From Planctomycetota bacterium (GTDB lineage: Bacteria > Planctomycetota > Phycisphaerae > UBA1845), in assembly GCA_029558835.1 (NCBI GenBank), contig JAKQDH010000061.1, positions 1 through 64,000 on the forward strand: a DNA stretch of 64,000 nucleotides, read 5' to 3'. The number at the start of each line of letters is the position of its first letter. The first letter of the stretch is position 1. The notes under the pieces are model-generated. The model was not told where the DNA came from, made no database searches, and saw only the letters and a program-made list of their open reading frames with translations. Shown in pieces: positions 1 to 8,608 of this stretch. Both the position numbers and the translations under genes were made by a program.

Positions 1-1
1 G

Positions 2-358
2 GCCACGCCGCTGCTGGGGCTGGCCATGCGGATGCTGACGTTCACCTCGGCGGGTCAGTTTGAGATGGCCGGCGGGAACCTGGTGGGCATGGGGACGCAG
101 AGCGGACACCTTCTGTTCGACGCCCTCCCCGCGCCGCCGGAACTGTGGCCGCGGGAATTGTGGCAGGCCCCCGCCGAGCCGCTGCCGCAGGGAACCGCGC
201 CGGCCTCGGCGCCCGCGCCGCCGTTGCCGGCGGTCATGCTGGAAGCTACGGCAGCGTCTCCCACGGCAGTGACGTCGTCCCCCGGGGAAGCGTCGGCGCC
301 GGCAGCAGCTCCCGCTGCTGACACGAAGGTTCGCTCCGACGAGGGGATCGGCAGGTAA
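2..358 (+). CDS. 3' end of an unidentified protein (partial)
   Basis: The reading frame is open from the first bases of the window to a TAA at 356-358, so the gene begins outside. The visible 118 residues start with a compact segment rich in Gly, Met and Phe and end in an Ala/Pro-rich, low-complexity tail of about 70 residues. No family is recognisable. The next gene is on the opposite strand, so the two converge. The hydrophobic part followed by a disordered tail would fit the end of a secreted or membrane-associated protein, but that is a guess. Confidence 0.5.
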   Translation, partial: ATPLLGLAMRMLTFTSAGQFEMAGGNLVGMGTQSGHLLFDALPAPPELWPRELWQAPAEPLPQGTAPASAPAPPLPAVMLEATAASPTAVTSSPGEASAPAAAPAADTKVRSDEGIGR

Positions 359-416
359 GCCGGCGTCCCCTGCCGAGCCGGAGCGGTAGGGAGCGGAAAA
401 CCCAGGAGCCGCACCC

Positions 417-443
417 GTGGCACGGGCGTCTCGCCCGTGCCAC
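417..443. repeat. Palindromic repeat, family G, copy 1
   Basis: Perfect 12-bp inverted repeat (GTGGCACGGGCG / CGCCCGTGCCAC) with a 3-base loop. The same core recurs at 558-576. It lies in the 323-bp gap between two convergent genes, which holds no gene. Confidence 0.7.
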
Positions 444-557
444 TGCTTTCTGCATCCACAGGCGGGACGCGGGCCGGCAGGACCCTGCGTGGCTTGGGTG
501 TCCCGCCGATCGGACCAAGGACCAGACACACGTGCCACACTCGCCAAGTGCTGAACC

Positions 558-576
558 CACGGGCGAGACGCCCGTG
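558..576. repeat. Palindromic repeat, family G, copy 2
   Basis: CACGGGCG and CGCCCGTG arms around a 3-base loop, the same core as the hairpin at 417-443. Confidence 0.65.
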
Positions 577-602
577 CCGCGCTCGCTTCCGCTTGGGCTG
601 CT

Positions 603-627
603 GCGCTGCGCCTGACAGGCGCAGCGC
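603..627 (-). terminator. Candidate hairpin terminator after the thioesterase gene
   Basis: Perfect 12-bp inverted repeat (GCGCTGCGCCTG / CAGGCGCAGCGC) with a single-base loop. It starts about 55 bp beyond the stop codon of the minus-strand thioesterase gene. There is no clear T run, so it may be only a repeat. Confidence 0.35.
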
Positions 628-681
628 GCAGGGCGAGCGACTGTCACCCCAGCAGTGTTGCGGCCGAGCCGGGTCGTCGCG

Positions 682-1074
682 TCAGCCTGGCACGACCGGC
701 GTGGGCCGGCCTGCGTCGTCGAGGGCGACGAGGACGACCTCTGCCTCGGTTACCGGCACTACGGTGTCCGGGGCGCGGCGGCGGGCGGCCGTCACACGCA
801 CCCGAACGGCGATCGAGGTCGTACCGACGCGTAGCGTGGAGGCGTAGAGGCTCAGTACGTCACCAACGAAAACGGGCTGCTGAAACTCGACCTCGCGCAC
901 GGCCACCGTCACGTAGCGTTGGTGCGACTGCCGCAAAGCCTCGACGTAGGCCGCTTGGTCGATGAGCGACAGGATGAAGCCGCCGAAGATCGTGCCCTGG
1001 GCGTTGGTGTCCCGGGGCATGGTCACCACGCGGATGGCCGGCTCGGCGGACGGTGGCTTGGGAGGGGAACTCAT
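682..1074 (-). CDS. Acyl-CoA thioesterase, YciA-like hotdog fold
   Basis: A 130-residue single hotdog domain. It has the family signature near residue 20, an Asp-Thr-Asn then Gly-Thr-Ile-Phe-Gly-Gly followed by Ile-Asp, which in YciA-type enzymes carries the catalytic Asp and the CoA-binding loop. Such enzymes hydrolyse acyl-CoA thioesters in the cytoplasm; substrate length cannot be read here. I chose the ATG at 1074 because CTGGAG lies just upstream; a longer frame exists but would run deep into the neighbour. The start overlaps the stop of the upstream glycosyltransferase by four bases (ATGA), so the two are translationally coupled, an odd functional pairing that may relate to lipid metabolism. 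Confidence 0.85.
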   Translation of the reverse strand: MSSPPKPPSAEPAIRVVTMPRDTNAQGTIFGGFILSLIDQAAYVEALRQSHQRYVTVAVREVEFQQPVFVGDVLSLYASTLRVGTTSIAVRVRVTAARRRAPDTVVPVTEAEVVLVALDDAGRPTPVVPG

Positions 1075-1865
1075 ATTGCGCTCCAGATCAGTCCCGCCGC
1101 AGCAAGCATCGCGAACAGCATCGCCCAGATCAACCACGGAAAGCGAAAGTGGTATAGCTGAACCAGGTGAGCGAGATAGGCCAGATTGACGCTCACTGTC
1201 ATCTTGCTCTCACCGGCCGCACGGGTGGCAAACGGAATGGGCACCTCGGCCGGACGCGTGCAGCGAGCTTTGACGTACAACTCCAACCCTATCTTGTAGC
1301 CGATCGGGTTAACCGCGGCAGCCCGTTCCCACGTAGCGCGGCCAAGGGCGAAGAATCCGGACATGGGGTCGGACAGCGGCACCAGGGGGCGGGCGAGCAG
1401 AGTGGCAAGGCGACTGGCCCAGCGGCGCAACTGCGGCCAATTTGCCTGTATTTCGCCGCCGGGGGCGTAGCGCGTGCCGAGCACGAAGTCCGCATCGCCC
1501 TGGTCGAGTCGGGCCACCAGGGCCGGGATCAGCTCCGGCGGATGCTGGAGGTCGGCGTCCATGACGACGAACCGGTCGTAGCGGGCCTCGGCGAAGCCGC
1601 GCAGCACGGCCCCTGCCAGACCGCGCACGCCGTGCCGGACGACGAGCCGAACGGGGTGGTCGCGGGCTAGTTCGGCGATGACCTGCTCGGTGCCGTCGCG
1701 GGAGTCGTCATCGACGACGACGACCTCGGCCGGCAGTCCCGCGCCGGCAGTGGCGGCGAAGATGCGCTCGACCAATGGACGCAGATTGGGGGCTTCACGA
1801 AACGTGGGAACGATGATCGAGATGGGTAGGGGTGCGTCAGGCACGCGCGGGATCATACCCGACAC
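1071..1865 (-). CDS. Family 2 glycosyltransferase, dolichol-phosphate mannosyltransferase type
   Basis: A 264-residue GT-A enzyme. The nucleotide-binding DDDS lies at residues 52-55 and the metal-binding DADLQHPPE starts at 103, both as in polyprenol-phosphate hexose synthases (DPM1 / Ppm1). These transfer a sugar from a nucleotide to a polyprenyl phosphate at the cytoplasmic face of the membrane, to feed protein or envelope glycosylation. One C-terminal hydrophobic segment (about 243-262) is consistent with membrane anchoring; the family otherwise has none, two or four. The gene is first in a two-gene unit with the thioesterase. Donor sugar and lipid acceptor are unknown. Confidence 0.85.
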   Translation of the reverse strand: MSGMIPRVPDAPLPISIIVPTFREAPNLRPLVERIFAATAGAGLPAEVVVVDDDSRDGTEQVIAELARDHPVRLVVRHGVRGLAGAVLRGFAEARYDRFVVMDADLQHPPELIPALVARLDQGDADFVLGTRYAPGGEIQANWPQLRRWASRLATLLARPLVPLSDPMSGFFALGRATWERAAAVNPIGYKIGLELYVKARCTRPAEVPIPFATRAAGESKMTVSVNLAYLAHLVQLYHFRFPWLIWAMLFAMLAAAGLIWSAI

Positions 1866-2110
1866 AGCGTCGCCATGCAGCGGCAGTGGCGCCCACCGGC
1901 GGGTGGGGAGATGTACGGCGTCGTCGATTCCTACGTCGGCCGCGGGGGGCCGACGCTACCCCCTCGGGCACGGGGCGCGACGCTGCGGGTAACGGCGACG
2001 CGGTCTCGCGGTCCAGGCCGTAACAGTTTGACAGGCGCGGGGCGCGTGGGTACATAGCGCGGTCGGAAGTCCGGTGCCCAGGGTGGCAGTTCACACGATA
2101 GGCGTAACCC

Positions 2111-2926
2111 GTGCTGTCAGCGCTCGGAGCGAAGACGGTTGAGACGCTGGCCGCTTTCGGCCGGTTCTCCCTGTTCACGTGGCAGATGGGGCGTTGGCTG
2201 CTGCCCGGTATGGTGCGTCCGCGCACCTGGGCGTTGCTGATGCCCGAGTTGTACGAGGTGGGTAACCGGACGCTGCCGGTCATCGCCGTGACCGGAGTGT
2301 TCGTGGGCCTGGTGCTGGCGGTGCAGAGCTACGACCAGCTCGAGGCGGCCGGTTTCGAGCGAGGCATGGGGACGCTGCTGACGCTGACGCTGGTGCGGGA
2401 GCTGGGGCCCGTGCTGGCGGGGGTGATGCTGGCCGGCCGGGTGGGCGGCGCGCTGACGGCCGAACTGGGCACCATGCGGGTCACGGAGCAGATCAGCGCG
2501 CTGCAAGTCATGGGCGCTGATCCGGTGCGGCACCTGGTGGTGCCGCGGTTCCTGGCGTGTCTGCTGTTTGCCCCGCTGTTGACATTCTGGTGCAACGTTT
2601 GCGGCTCGCTGGCGGGCTGGTTCGTGGCGGTTCGTCTGAAGCACATCCCGTCCTCGCCGTACTGGTATAACATCAGCGCGAACGTGGAGACCTTCGACCT
2701 GGTGCTGGGGTTCGTAAAGAGCCTGGTGTTCGGCGGGGCGATCGGCTTGATTGCGTGCTACAAGGGTTTCCATTGTCGCACGGGGGCGGAAGGCGTGGGG
2801 CGGGCGTGCACCGAGGCATTCGTGACGAGCTTCATCGTGATCCTGGCGACGGACTTCTTCATCGGCACGTTCTTCTCCGGTTTGTACCGGGCGTTGTACG
2901 GCTTCAAGGCGTTGGCGATTTCGTAA
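2111..2926 (+). CDS. mlaE: MlaE-family ABC transporter permease (phospholipid transport)
   Basis: A 271-residue integral membrane protein with the MlaE hallmarks: an N-terminal amphipathic region, then TLLTLTLVRELGPVLAG and the conserved stretch around residues 120-150 ending EQISALQVMGADP. MlaE is the inner-membrane channel of the complex that moves phospholipids between inner and outer membranes. Translation appears to begin at the GTG at 2111; no strong ribosome-binding site is visible. It is followed without a gap by the ATPase and the MCE subunit, the standard core order. The presence of this operon supports a didermic cell. Confidence 0.92.
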   Translation: MLSALGAKTVETLAAFGRFSLFTWQMGRWLLPGMVRPRTWALLMPELYEVGNRTLPVIAVTGVFVGLVLAVQSYDQLEAAGFERGMGTLLTLTLVRELGPVLAGVMLAGRVGGALTAELGTMRVTEQISALQVMGADPVRHLVVPRFLACLLFAPLLTFWCNVCGSLAGWFVAVRLKHIPSSPYWYNISANVETFDLVLGFVKSLVFGGAIGLIACYKGFHCRTGAEGVGRACTEAFVTSFIVILATDFFIGTFFSGLYRALYGFKALAIS

Positions 2927-3735
2927 TGGACCGGTCCGCCCCAGCGACGAATGTCCACCCCAACGGCGAGCCCGTCGTTCGACTGGAGGGCGTGCGCAAG
3001 CAGTTCGGCAAACTGGTGGTGCTGAACGGGGTCGACCTGACGCTGCCTCGCGGGCTCACGACCGTCATCATCGGGGAGAGCGGGGCGGGCAAGAGCGTCA
3101 TCCTGAAGCACATCGTGCGCCTGCTGCAACCCGACGGCGGCGCGGTCTACTACGAAGGCGAGCGGATCGACAATCTGCCGGAGCGGCGCCTGGCGAAGAT
3201 TCGTCCCGATTTCGGCTTTCTCTTTCAGCTCAGCGCGCTGTTCGACTCGATGACGGTCGGGGAGAACGTGGCGTTCCCGATTCTCGAGCATCGGCAGGTG
3301 ACGCGGCGCGAGGCGGTACGGCGGGCGCGCGAGAAGCTGGCATTGGTGGGGCTGGAAGGCATCGAGAAACAGATGCCGGCCGAGCTGTCCGGCGGGCAGC
3401 GCAAGCGCGTCGCCCTGGCGCGGGCCATCGCGCAGGACCCCAAGCTCATTCTCTACGACGAACCGACCACGGGGCTGGACCCGCCGCGGGCAGACGTCAT
3501 CAACGAGCTCATCCTGAAGCTGCAGCACGAGCTGCACGTCACCAGCGTCGTGGTCACGCACGACATGGCCAGTGCTACGAAGGTGGCTGACCGCATCCTG
3601 ATGTTGTATCAGGGCAAGATCATCTATGAGGGAACAAGCCGGTCCATCCTGGAAGCCGATGACGCGCGCGTGCGCTGCTTCGTGCACGGTCGGGCGTTCG
3701 AGGAGGACTTGCAGAGCCTGCAAGGTGCGAGGTAA
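2926..3735 (+). CDS. mlaF: MlaF-type ABC transporter ATPase
   Basis: A 269-residue ATPase. Walker A GESGAGKS is at 50-57, the Q-loop Gln at 101, the signature LSGGQRKR from 154, Walker B LILYDEP at 174-180 and the switch His at 212. The ATG at 2926 shares a base with the stop of mlaE (TAATG), which fixes the start and implies coupled translation. It powers lipid movement through the MlaE channel. Best similarity is to the MlaF/Ttg2A branch by gene order as well as sequence. Nothing unusual is seen in the catalytic residues. Confidence 0.93.
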   Translation: MDRSAPATNVHPNGEPVVRLEGVRKQFGKLVVLNGVDLTLPRGLTTVIIGESGAGKSVILKHIVRLLQPDGGAVYYEGERIDNLPERRLAKIRPDFGFLFQLSALFDSMTVGENVAFPILEHRQVTRREAVRRAREKLALVGLEGIEKQMPAELSGGQRKRVALARAIAQDPKLILYDEPTTGLDPPRADVINELILKLQHELHVTSVVVTHDMASATKVADRILMLYQGKIIYEGTSRSILEADDARVRCFVHGRAFEEDLQSLQGAR

Positions 3736-3741
3736 GGCATC

Positions 3742-4851
3742 ATGAAGGAATACACGCGCAACCTGCTGGTGGGGGTGTTCGTGATCTCGGCGCTGGCGTG
3801 CCTGGCCGTGCTGATGATCTGGTTCGGCGAGACGCGGATGCTGTTCCGGGGCGCCGACTGGGAACTGAAGATCGGGCCGGTGTACGGGTTGCGCGGCATC
3901 GGGGAGGGCACGTCGGTCCAGCTCAACGGGGTGGAGATCGGCCGGATCGCTCGCGTGGATCTGTGGAACCCGGAGCGCCCGGATCGGGGGGTGATCGTCA
4001 CCGCACTCATCAAACGGGGCTACACGATCCCGCGGGGCAGCAAGGCGAAGCTGTACGGGGCGGCGTTCGGTTTCGGGGCCGGGCGAGTGGACATCCTCGT
4101 CATCCGGGACGCCATGACCGGCGCCGAGCCGACCGACGGGACCGCGATCATCGAGGGCGAGGCCGGCAGCATCATGAGCGAGCTTATCACCGATGAGCTG
4201 CGGGCGTCGATCAACCGCATGATTGACAACATCGGTAACCTGGCCCATGAGGCCACGCCCGTCGCTCGGGACCTGCACGACCTGTTGCAGGAACGTCCCA
4301 TGGCCCAGGTAGATGCGCAGAAGGCGGTGGCCAACCTTGCCACGGCCGTTCAGCGCTTCGACGAACTGGTCAAGAACTTCAATACCGTGCTGGGCGATGA
4401 GGACGTGCAGGGCAACGTGAAGCAGGTGGCAGCGGACTTGAAGGAGGCGTCGGGGCAGGTGCGGGCGCTCGTCGAGCTGTGGAGCAAGGAGACCCAGCGG
4501 ACCTCCGACAACGTCAACACGGGCATCGATCGCGTGGAGGAGCGGGTCGATGTGGCGCTGGGCCGGTTGCTGGTGGTCATCGACAACCTCGATCAATCCA
4601 CGCGTGAACTGAGCGTCATCATGGGCGCCATAGCCGACAAGCGCGGCAGCGCGGGGCTGTTCGTGCACGATCCCCGTCTCTATGAGGCCGGCGTGTTAAG
4701 CCTCGAACGCTTGGCCGACGTGCTGGGCAACCTCCAGCGCATCACCGGCAAGATCGAACGCGACGGATACATCACCATCGGCCAGACGACGGCCATCGGC
4801 ACATTCACCAAGGACTTCCCGGTGGGCACCTCCGCACCGCCGCCGAAGTGA
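3742..4851 (+). CDS. mlaD: MlaD-type MCE-domain lipid-binding protein
   Basis: A 369-residue protein with one N-terminal transmembrane helix (about residues 8-28) and a single MCE domain (about 40-120) containing the conserved GLRGIGEGTSVQLNGVEIG region. A long helical C-terminal part (about 140-340) follows. MCE proteins form hexameric rings that bind phospholipid in the periplasm; the long helical tail is of the kind that builds a needle or tunnel in larger MCE proteins. It begins six bases after mlaF. No mlaB- or mlaC-like gene follows, so soluble partners must be elsewhere or absent. Confidence 0.9.
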   Translation: MKEYTRNLLVGVFVISALACLAVLMIWFGETRMLFRGADWELKIGPVYGLRGIGEGTSVQLNGVEIGRIARVDLWNPERPDRGVIVTALIKRGYTIPRGSKAKLYGAAFGFGAGRVDILVIRDAMTGAEPTDGTAIIEGEAGSIMSELITDELRASINRMIDNIGNLAHEATPVARDLHDLLQERPMAQVDAQKAVANLATAVQRFDELVKNFNTVLGDEDVQGNVKQVAADLKEASGQVRALVELWSKETQRTSDNVNTGIDRVEERVDVALGRLLVVIDNLDQSTRELSVIMGAIADKRGSAGLFVHDPRLYEAGVLSLERLADVLGNLQRITGKIERDGYITIGQTTAIGTFTKDFPVGTSAPPPK

Positions 4852-5044
4852 CGGAAGAGAGGCAAGAGGGAAGAGGCCAGAGGGATTGGCGACTGCAGAT
4901 TGTCGATTGCAGCGCGGCAATCGGTGGGTGGGGTTGCCTCCTCTCCAGTCTGGTGACCAGGGGCAGTCTACAACTCGCCGGTCCCCGCCCACCGGCACGG
5001 GCACGGAACTGCCCGCTCTTGCACTGGGCGGCGCGCCTTCGAAC

Positions 5045-5995
5045 TTACAGAAACAACAGCGCGCAGCCGCCCACGGCTATCAGGGCGCCCAGGACCGCCC
5101 GTGCGCTGATGTGTTCCTTGTGAATCAGCACCGCGAACGGCAGGATGAACACGGGCGGCAGGGAGCAGAGAGTCTGCGCGACTCCCAACGGTGCCCGGTC
5201 GGTGGCCACCAGCGACATCCACACGCCCAGGGTCGGACCGGCCACGGCCCCTCCCAGGGCAAGAAGCACCCCCGCAGAGGGTGACCCCACCCGCACGGGC
5301 ACGACTCCCTCCGCCCGCCGGCGGTGCTGTCGCCACCCGTGCAGTAGCAGGATGGGCAGCATGCCGAGTCCGGCGAAGAACATGCGCACCAGGGTGGCCG
5401 CCTGCGGATCCAGGTGCCGGTCCTCCGGGAGCCACCCATGCCCCATGCCTTGCTTGCTCAGCAGGTAGCCGCCCGCCTGGCAGACGGTGGCCACGAACGC
5501 CAGCGTCACGCCGCGGACCCGCAGCCCGGGGGGAGCCGGGCGCGCCTGCGCCGGCCGCTCCAGCACCACCCACGTCACTCCGCCGATCGTCAGGATGACT
5601 CCCCCCCAGGCCCAGGGGCCCAGCGTCTCCCCCAGCCCGAGCCAACCGAACAGGGTTGCCATGAGCGGGGCCGTCGCCATTACCAGCATGGCAATCCGCG
5701 GCCCGACATCGACGTAAGCGGTAAACAACGCCTGGTCCCCAATGCTCAGCCCCACCACGCCGGATAGGGCCAGGTACAGCACCTGCTGCGGTTCGAGGCT
5801 CGGCACCCAGGACCGGGTCCGCAGCCAGAACACCCCGGCCAGAAGCAGGACGGCAACCCAGATGCGCAGGGCGTTCACCGCCGTGGGGCCGAGGCGTCTG
5901 CTGGCGGCCGTGAACAGCAGCGAGGTTCCGGTCCACAGACACGAGGCAAGCAAACCGGCGGCCGGGCCGATGTAGGGCTCAAACGAGGGAGGCAT
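5045..5995 (-). CDS. EamA-family (DMT) transporter
   Basis: A 316-residue polytopic protein with about ten hydrophobic helices in two EamA-type halves, joined near residue 155 by a short charged segment. The second half begins with a Gly-rich helix. DMT proteins export or exchange small metabolites such as amino acids or nucleotides across the inner membrane; the substrate cannot be deduced. It converges with mlaD and is divergent from the HEAT gene, so it is probably transcribed alone. The 193-bp gap downstream holds no gene. Confidence 0.8.
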   Translation of the reverse strand: MPPSFEPYIGPAAGLLASCLWTGTSLLFTAASRRLGPTAVNALRIWVAVLLLAGVFWLRTRSWVPSLEPQQVLYLALSGVVGLSIGDQALFTAYVDVGPRIAMLVMATAPLMATLFGWLGLGETLGPWAWGGVILTIGGVTWVVLERPAQARPAPPGLRVRGVTLAFVATVCQAGGYLLSKQGMGHGWLPEDRHLDPQAATLVRMFFAGLGMLPILLLHGWRQHRRRAEGVVPVRVGSPSAGVLLALGGAVAGPTLGVWMSLVATDRAPLGVAQTLCSLPPVFILPFAVLIHKEHISARAVLGALIAVGGCALLFL

Positions 5996-6099
5996 GGGGC
6001 GGGATCATACCGCCGCCTCATAGGCGTGGCGACGACGCCGCCGGGCGGGTGGGGTACCCCGCAAGCCGCCTCGCGCGTTCGGTCGATATAAGGGCTACG

Positions 6100-8094
6100 A
6101 TGGCTGAGCGGCCCATACCCCCCGCCCTGATGTTGCTGGCAGGCGACCCGAACCGGGCCGCGGACGAAACGCTGCTGGCGGTCCTGCCGCAGGCGAAGGA
6201 CGCGGCCCTGCAGGCCCGCCTGCTGGGTACGCTGGTCGCGCGCGGCCACGCGGCCGCCCTGGCCACCGTCGTCGCCCGTTTCCACGACTACGACGCGACC
6301 TTGCAGCAACTCATCCTCAGCCACGTCAACGAGCTGTTCACGGGCGTCCGAATCGCGGCGGGGGCGGCGGCATTCGAGAGCCGGTCGGCCGCGATGGCCA
6401 TCATCAACCGGTCCGACGACGCGCGAAACGCGTACTTGCTGGCCGATGCGCTGCGGCACCCGTGCGCGCGGACGCGGGAGTGTGCGGCCGGGGCCCTGCA
6501 TGACATGGTTGCCCGGCTCGTGGATCGACGGGCGGCCGGCGTGGCCGCTACTGACCTGCCGGGCCTGCAACAGCAGACCAGGCACTTGGTGGAAGCGGCG
6601 CGCGGGGCCCTGAGTTGTTGGGAAGTGCACCTGCAACCGAAGGCCTTGCTGGCGGCGTTGTGGCTGATTGACTGGACCGAGCCCGACCTACAGGCCAAGC
6701 TGGCCGAGCCGCGCACGCGGATCGTGCACGCCCTCGAGACGCTGCTGCGGCGGACGCCGGACGCGCGCCTGGCGGGTTTTGCGTTGCGGGCCCTGGCGAT
6801 ACCGCAAGTGAGGACGGCGGCAGCGGACGCTGTCGCTCATGCGCAAGACCCCGCCCTGCTGCGGGCCTTGCTGGCGCAGACGTGGCTGCTGGCGGACGCC
6901 GAAATCGGACGCCGGTGCCGGTGGGTGCGTGCCCTGCCCGGTTTGCAGCAGCACTGGGACGGCATCTGCACGGCCGCCGGCGAAACGGGCCCGCGCGCGG
7001 TTCGGCTGCTGGCGGCCAGCGGCGTCGACCGGGAGCACAAGTTCGCCCTGTATCGCCGCGGCTTGCAGGCGGAGCAGCCCGCCCTGGCCCGGGCCGTCAC
7101 CTGGGCGTTGGTGGAGGATGAGCACGAGGCCACGCACGAATTGCTCGCCCTGGCCGGCAACCATCGCGACCCGGGAGCGGCGCGTACCGCGACCCGCGAG
7201 TTGCGGCGACGCCGGGCGCGTCGGGTGCTTCAGTCCCCCGCCGGAGGCACCGCGGCACGATCGACCGCGATACCGGCTGAGACGGACCTCATGGCGACGT
7301 CAGGGCCGGTTGCCAGACGTGGCCCGTCCGCTTCCGGCGGTCCGGCGCAGGCGACGTGGTGGGAGCAAGTCTGGGGGCGTTTCGACCGGTTGGGCCCGGC
7401 CGAGCAGGCGACTTTGCGAGAAACCCTCAAGGCCCAGAGGGGGCCGTTGCTGGTGCGGGTGCGGGCGAAACTGGCCGATGGAGACTCGGCCACGCGCCTC
7501 CGCGGGCTGCAACTGGCGCGGACGCTCGGCCTGGTCTCCGAGCTGGCTGAGCAACTCTACCGCCTGGCGCACGATGCGAACGCGACCGTGCGCAGCCACG
7601 CGGTGGGCCTGCTGACCGAGTTGCCCGGACCGACGACGTTGCGCATCCTCCGGGATCTGCTGCACGACCCGGACGAGCGCGTGCAGGCCAACGCGATTGA
7701 CGCGCTGGATGCTCTGGAACTGACGGAGCGGGTGCCGCAACTGGAGGAGAAGCTGTCGTCGCCGCACAACCGCGTGCGCGCCAATGCGATCCAGGCTTTG
7801 TTGCGCTTGCAGGTGAGCGAGGCGGGAAGTGCCTTGCTGGACATGCTCGAGCACGCTTCTAGCGCTCATCGGCTCAGCGCCCTGTGGGTAGTGGAACGGC
7901 TTCAGCTTCGCACGCTGCTGGGCCGGCTGGAGACGCTGGCGTACGGCGACCCGGACGTGAAGGTCCGCCGCCGCGCCGAGCGCATTCTGCACGGCCTTAC
8001 CGCCGGCCCGGGCGCGCCCACGCCCGTTGTCGCGGGCTCGAAGGCGGCGCCGACAGGCCGTCCGCGGTCCCCTTCCCGGGAGGCCCCGGCATGA
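6100..8094 (+). CDS. HEAT-repeat protein of unknown function
   Basis: A 664-residue, Ala/Leu/Arg-rich, all-helical protein. Clear HEAT-like repeats of about 30 residues run through residues 430-640 (the pattern with Asp-Pro turns and Val-Arg-Ala-Asn-Ala helices). The N-terminal two-thirds contains weaker repeats and a low-complexity break near 390-420. Such proteins act as scaffolds for protein-protein contact. The ATG at 6100 is preferred over an upstream GTG because AGGG precedes it. The end overlaps the next gene by four bases (ATGA). No enzymatic domain is visible, and the partner is unknown. Confidence 0.75.
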   Translation: MAERPIPPALMLLAGDPNRAADETLLAVLPQAKDAALQARLLGTLVARGHAAALATVVARFHDYDATLQQLILSHVNELFTGVRIAAGAAAFESRSAAMAIINRSDDARNAYLLADALRHPCARTRECAAGALHDMVARLVDRRAAGVAATDLPGLQQQTRHLVEAARGALSCWEVHLQPKALLAALWLIDWTEPDLQAKLAEPRTRIVHALETLLRRTPDARLAGFALRALAIPQVRTAAADAVAHAQDPALLRALLAQTWLLADAEIGRRCRWVRALPGLQQHWDGICTAAGETGPRAVRLLAASGVDREHKFALYRRGLQAEQPALARAVTWALVEDEHEATHELLALAGNHRDPGAARTATRELRRRRARRVLQSPAGGTAARSTAIPAETDLMATSGPVARRGPSASGGPAQATWWEQVWGRFDRLGPAEQATLRETLKAQRGPLLVRVRAKLADGDSATRLRGLQLARTLGLVSELAEQLYRLAHDANATVRSHAVGLLTELPGPTTLRILRDLLHDPDERVQANAIDALDALELTERVPQLEEKLSSPHNRVRANAIQALLRLQVSEAGSALLDMLEHASSAHRLSALWVVERLQLRTLLGRLETLAYGDPDVKVRRRAERILHGLTAGPGAPTPVVAGSKAAPTGRPRSPSREAPA

Positions 8095-8522
8095 GCGCCG
8101 TCACTCTCGCTCAGTTAACGGACGCCCTACGCGGCATACGCGATCGCCTGCAACAGGGTGGCTCCTGGCTGCACTTGCTGCTGGGCTTCGTGTTGGTGGG
8201 GGCGATTGTCGTAGTCAGTTACCTGCTCGCCCGGCGACAGGACAAGGTGCGCAGCCCGCGGACGCTGCATGACTCCCAGCAGCTCTTCGAGGGACTGCTG
8301 CACGCCTTGCAGCTCACCGACGGGCAACGCGACCTCCTGCGAACACTGGTGAGCGACCTCGAGCTGCCCCAGCCGGCCGCGCTGCTGATCAGCCCGGATT
8401 TCTTCGACGAGCACACCCAAACGTGGCAGAGGCGGATGCACCGACCCGGCGAGGAGCCCTCCCCGGACACTGCCGCCGAGCAGTTCCAGCGGATCCGCCG
8501 TGTTCTCTTCCCGGCGAACTGA
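8091..8522 (+). CDS. Small membrane-anchored protein partnered with the HEAT protein
   Basis: 143 residues with one transmembrane helix (about 26-48) followed by a cytoplasmic-type charged C-terminal domain that ends in a Phe-Glu-Arg-Ile-Arg-Arg-like helix. It matches no family I recognise. The ATG overlaps the HEAT gene stop by four bases, so the two are translated together. A reasonable inference is that this protein tethers the HEAT scaffold to the membrane. Confidence 0.65.
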   Translation: MSAVTLAQLTDALRGIRDRLQQGGSWLHLLLGFVLVGAIVVVSYLLARRQDKVRSPRTLHDSQQLFEGLLHALQLTDGQRDLLRTLVSDLELPQPAALLISPDFFDEHTQTWQRRMHRPGEEPSPDTAAEQFQRIRRVLFPAN

Positions 8523-8608
8523 GGCCCTACCCTGTCTCCGTGGGTCGGCACGCGCTCGGCGAAGCACGTTAACTTCGCTCAGCCGCTCCGCCGGGCGCCA
8601 CCGGAAGA

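Noticed and set aside
2758..4668. A 636-codon open frame on the minus strand
   Set aside because: It lies opposite mlaF and mlaD, which have clear family motifs; the protein is His/Arg/Gln-rich with no domain. It is a high-GC shadow frame.
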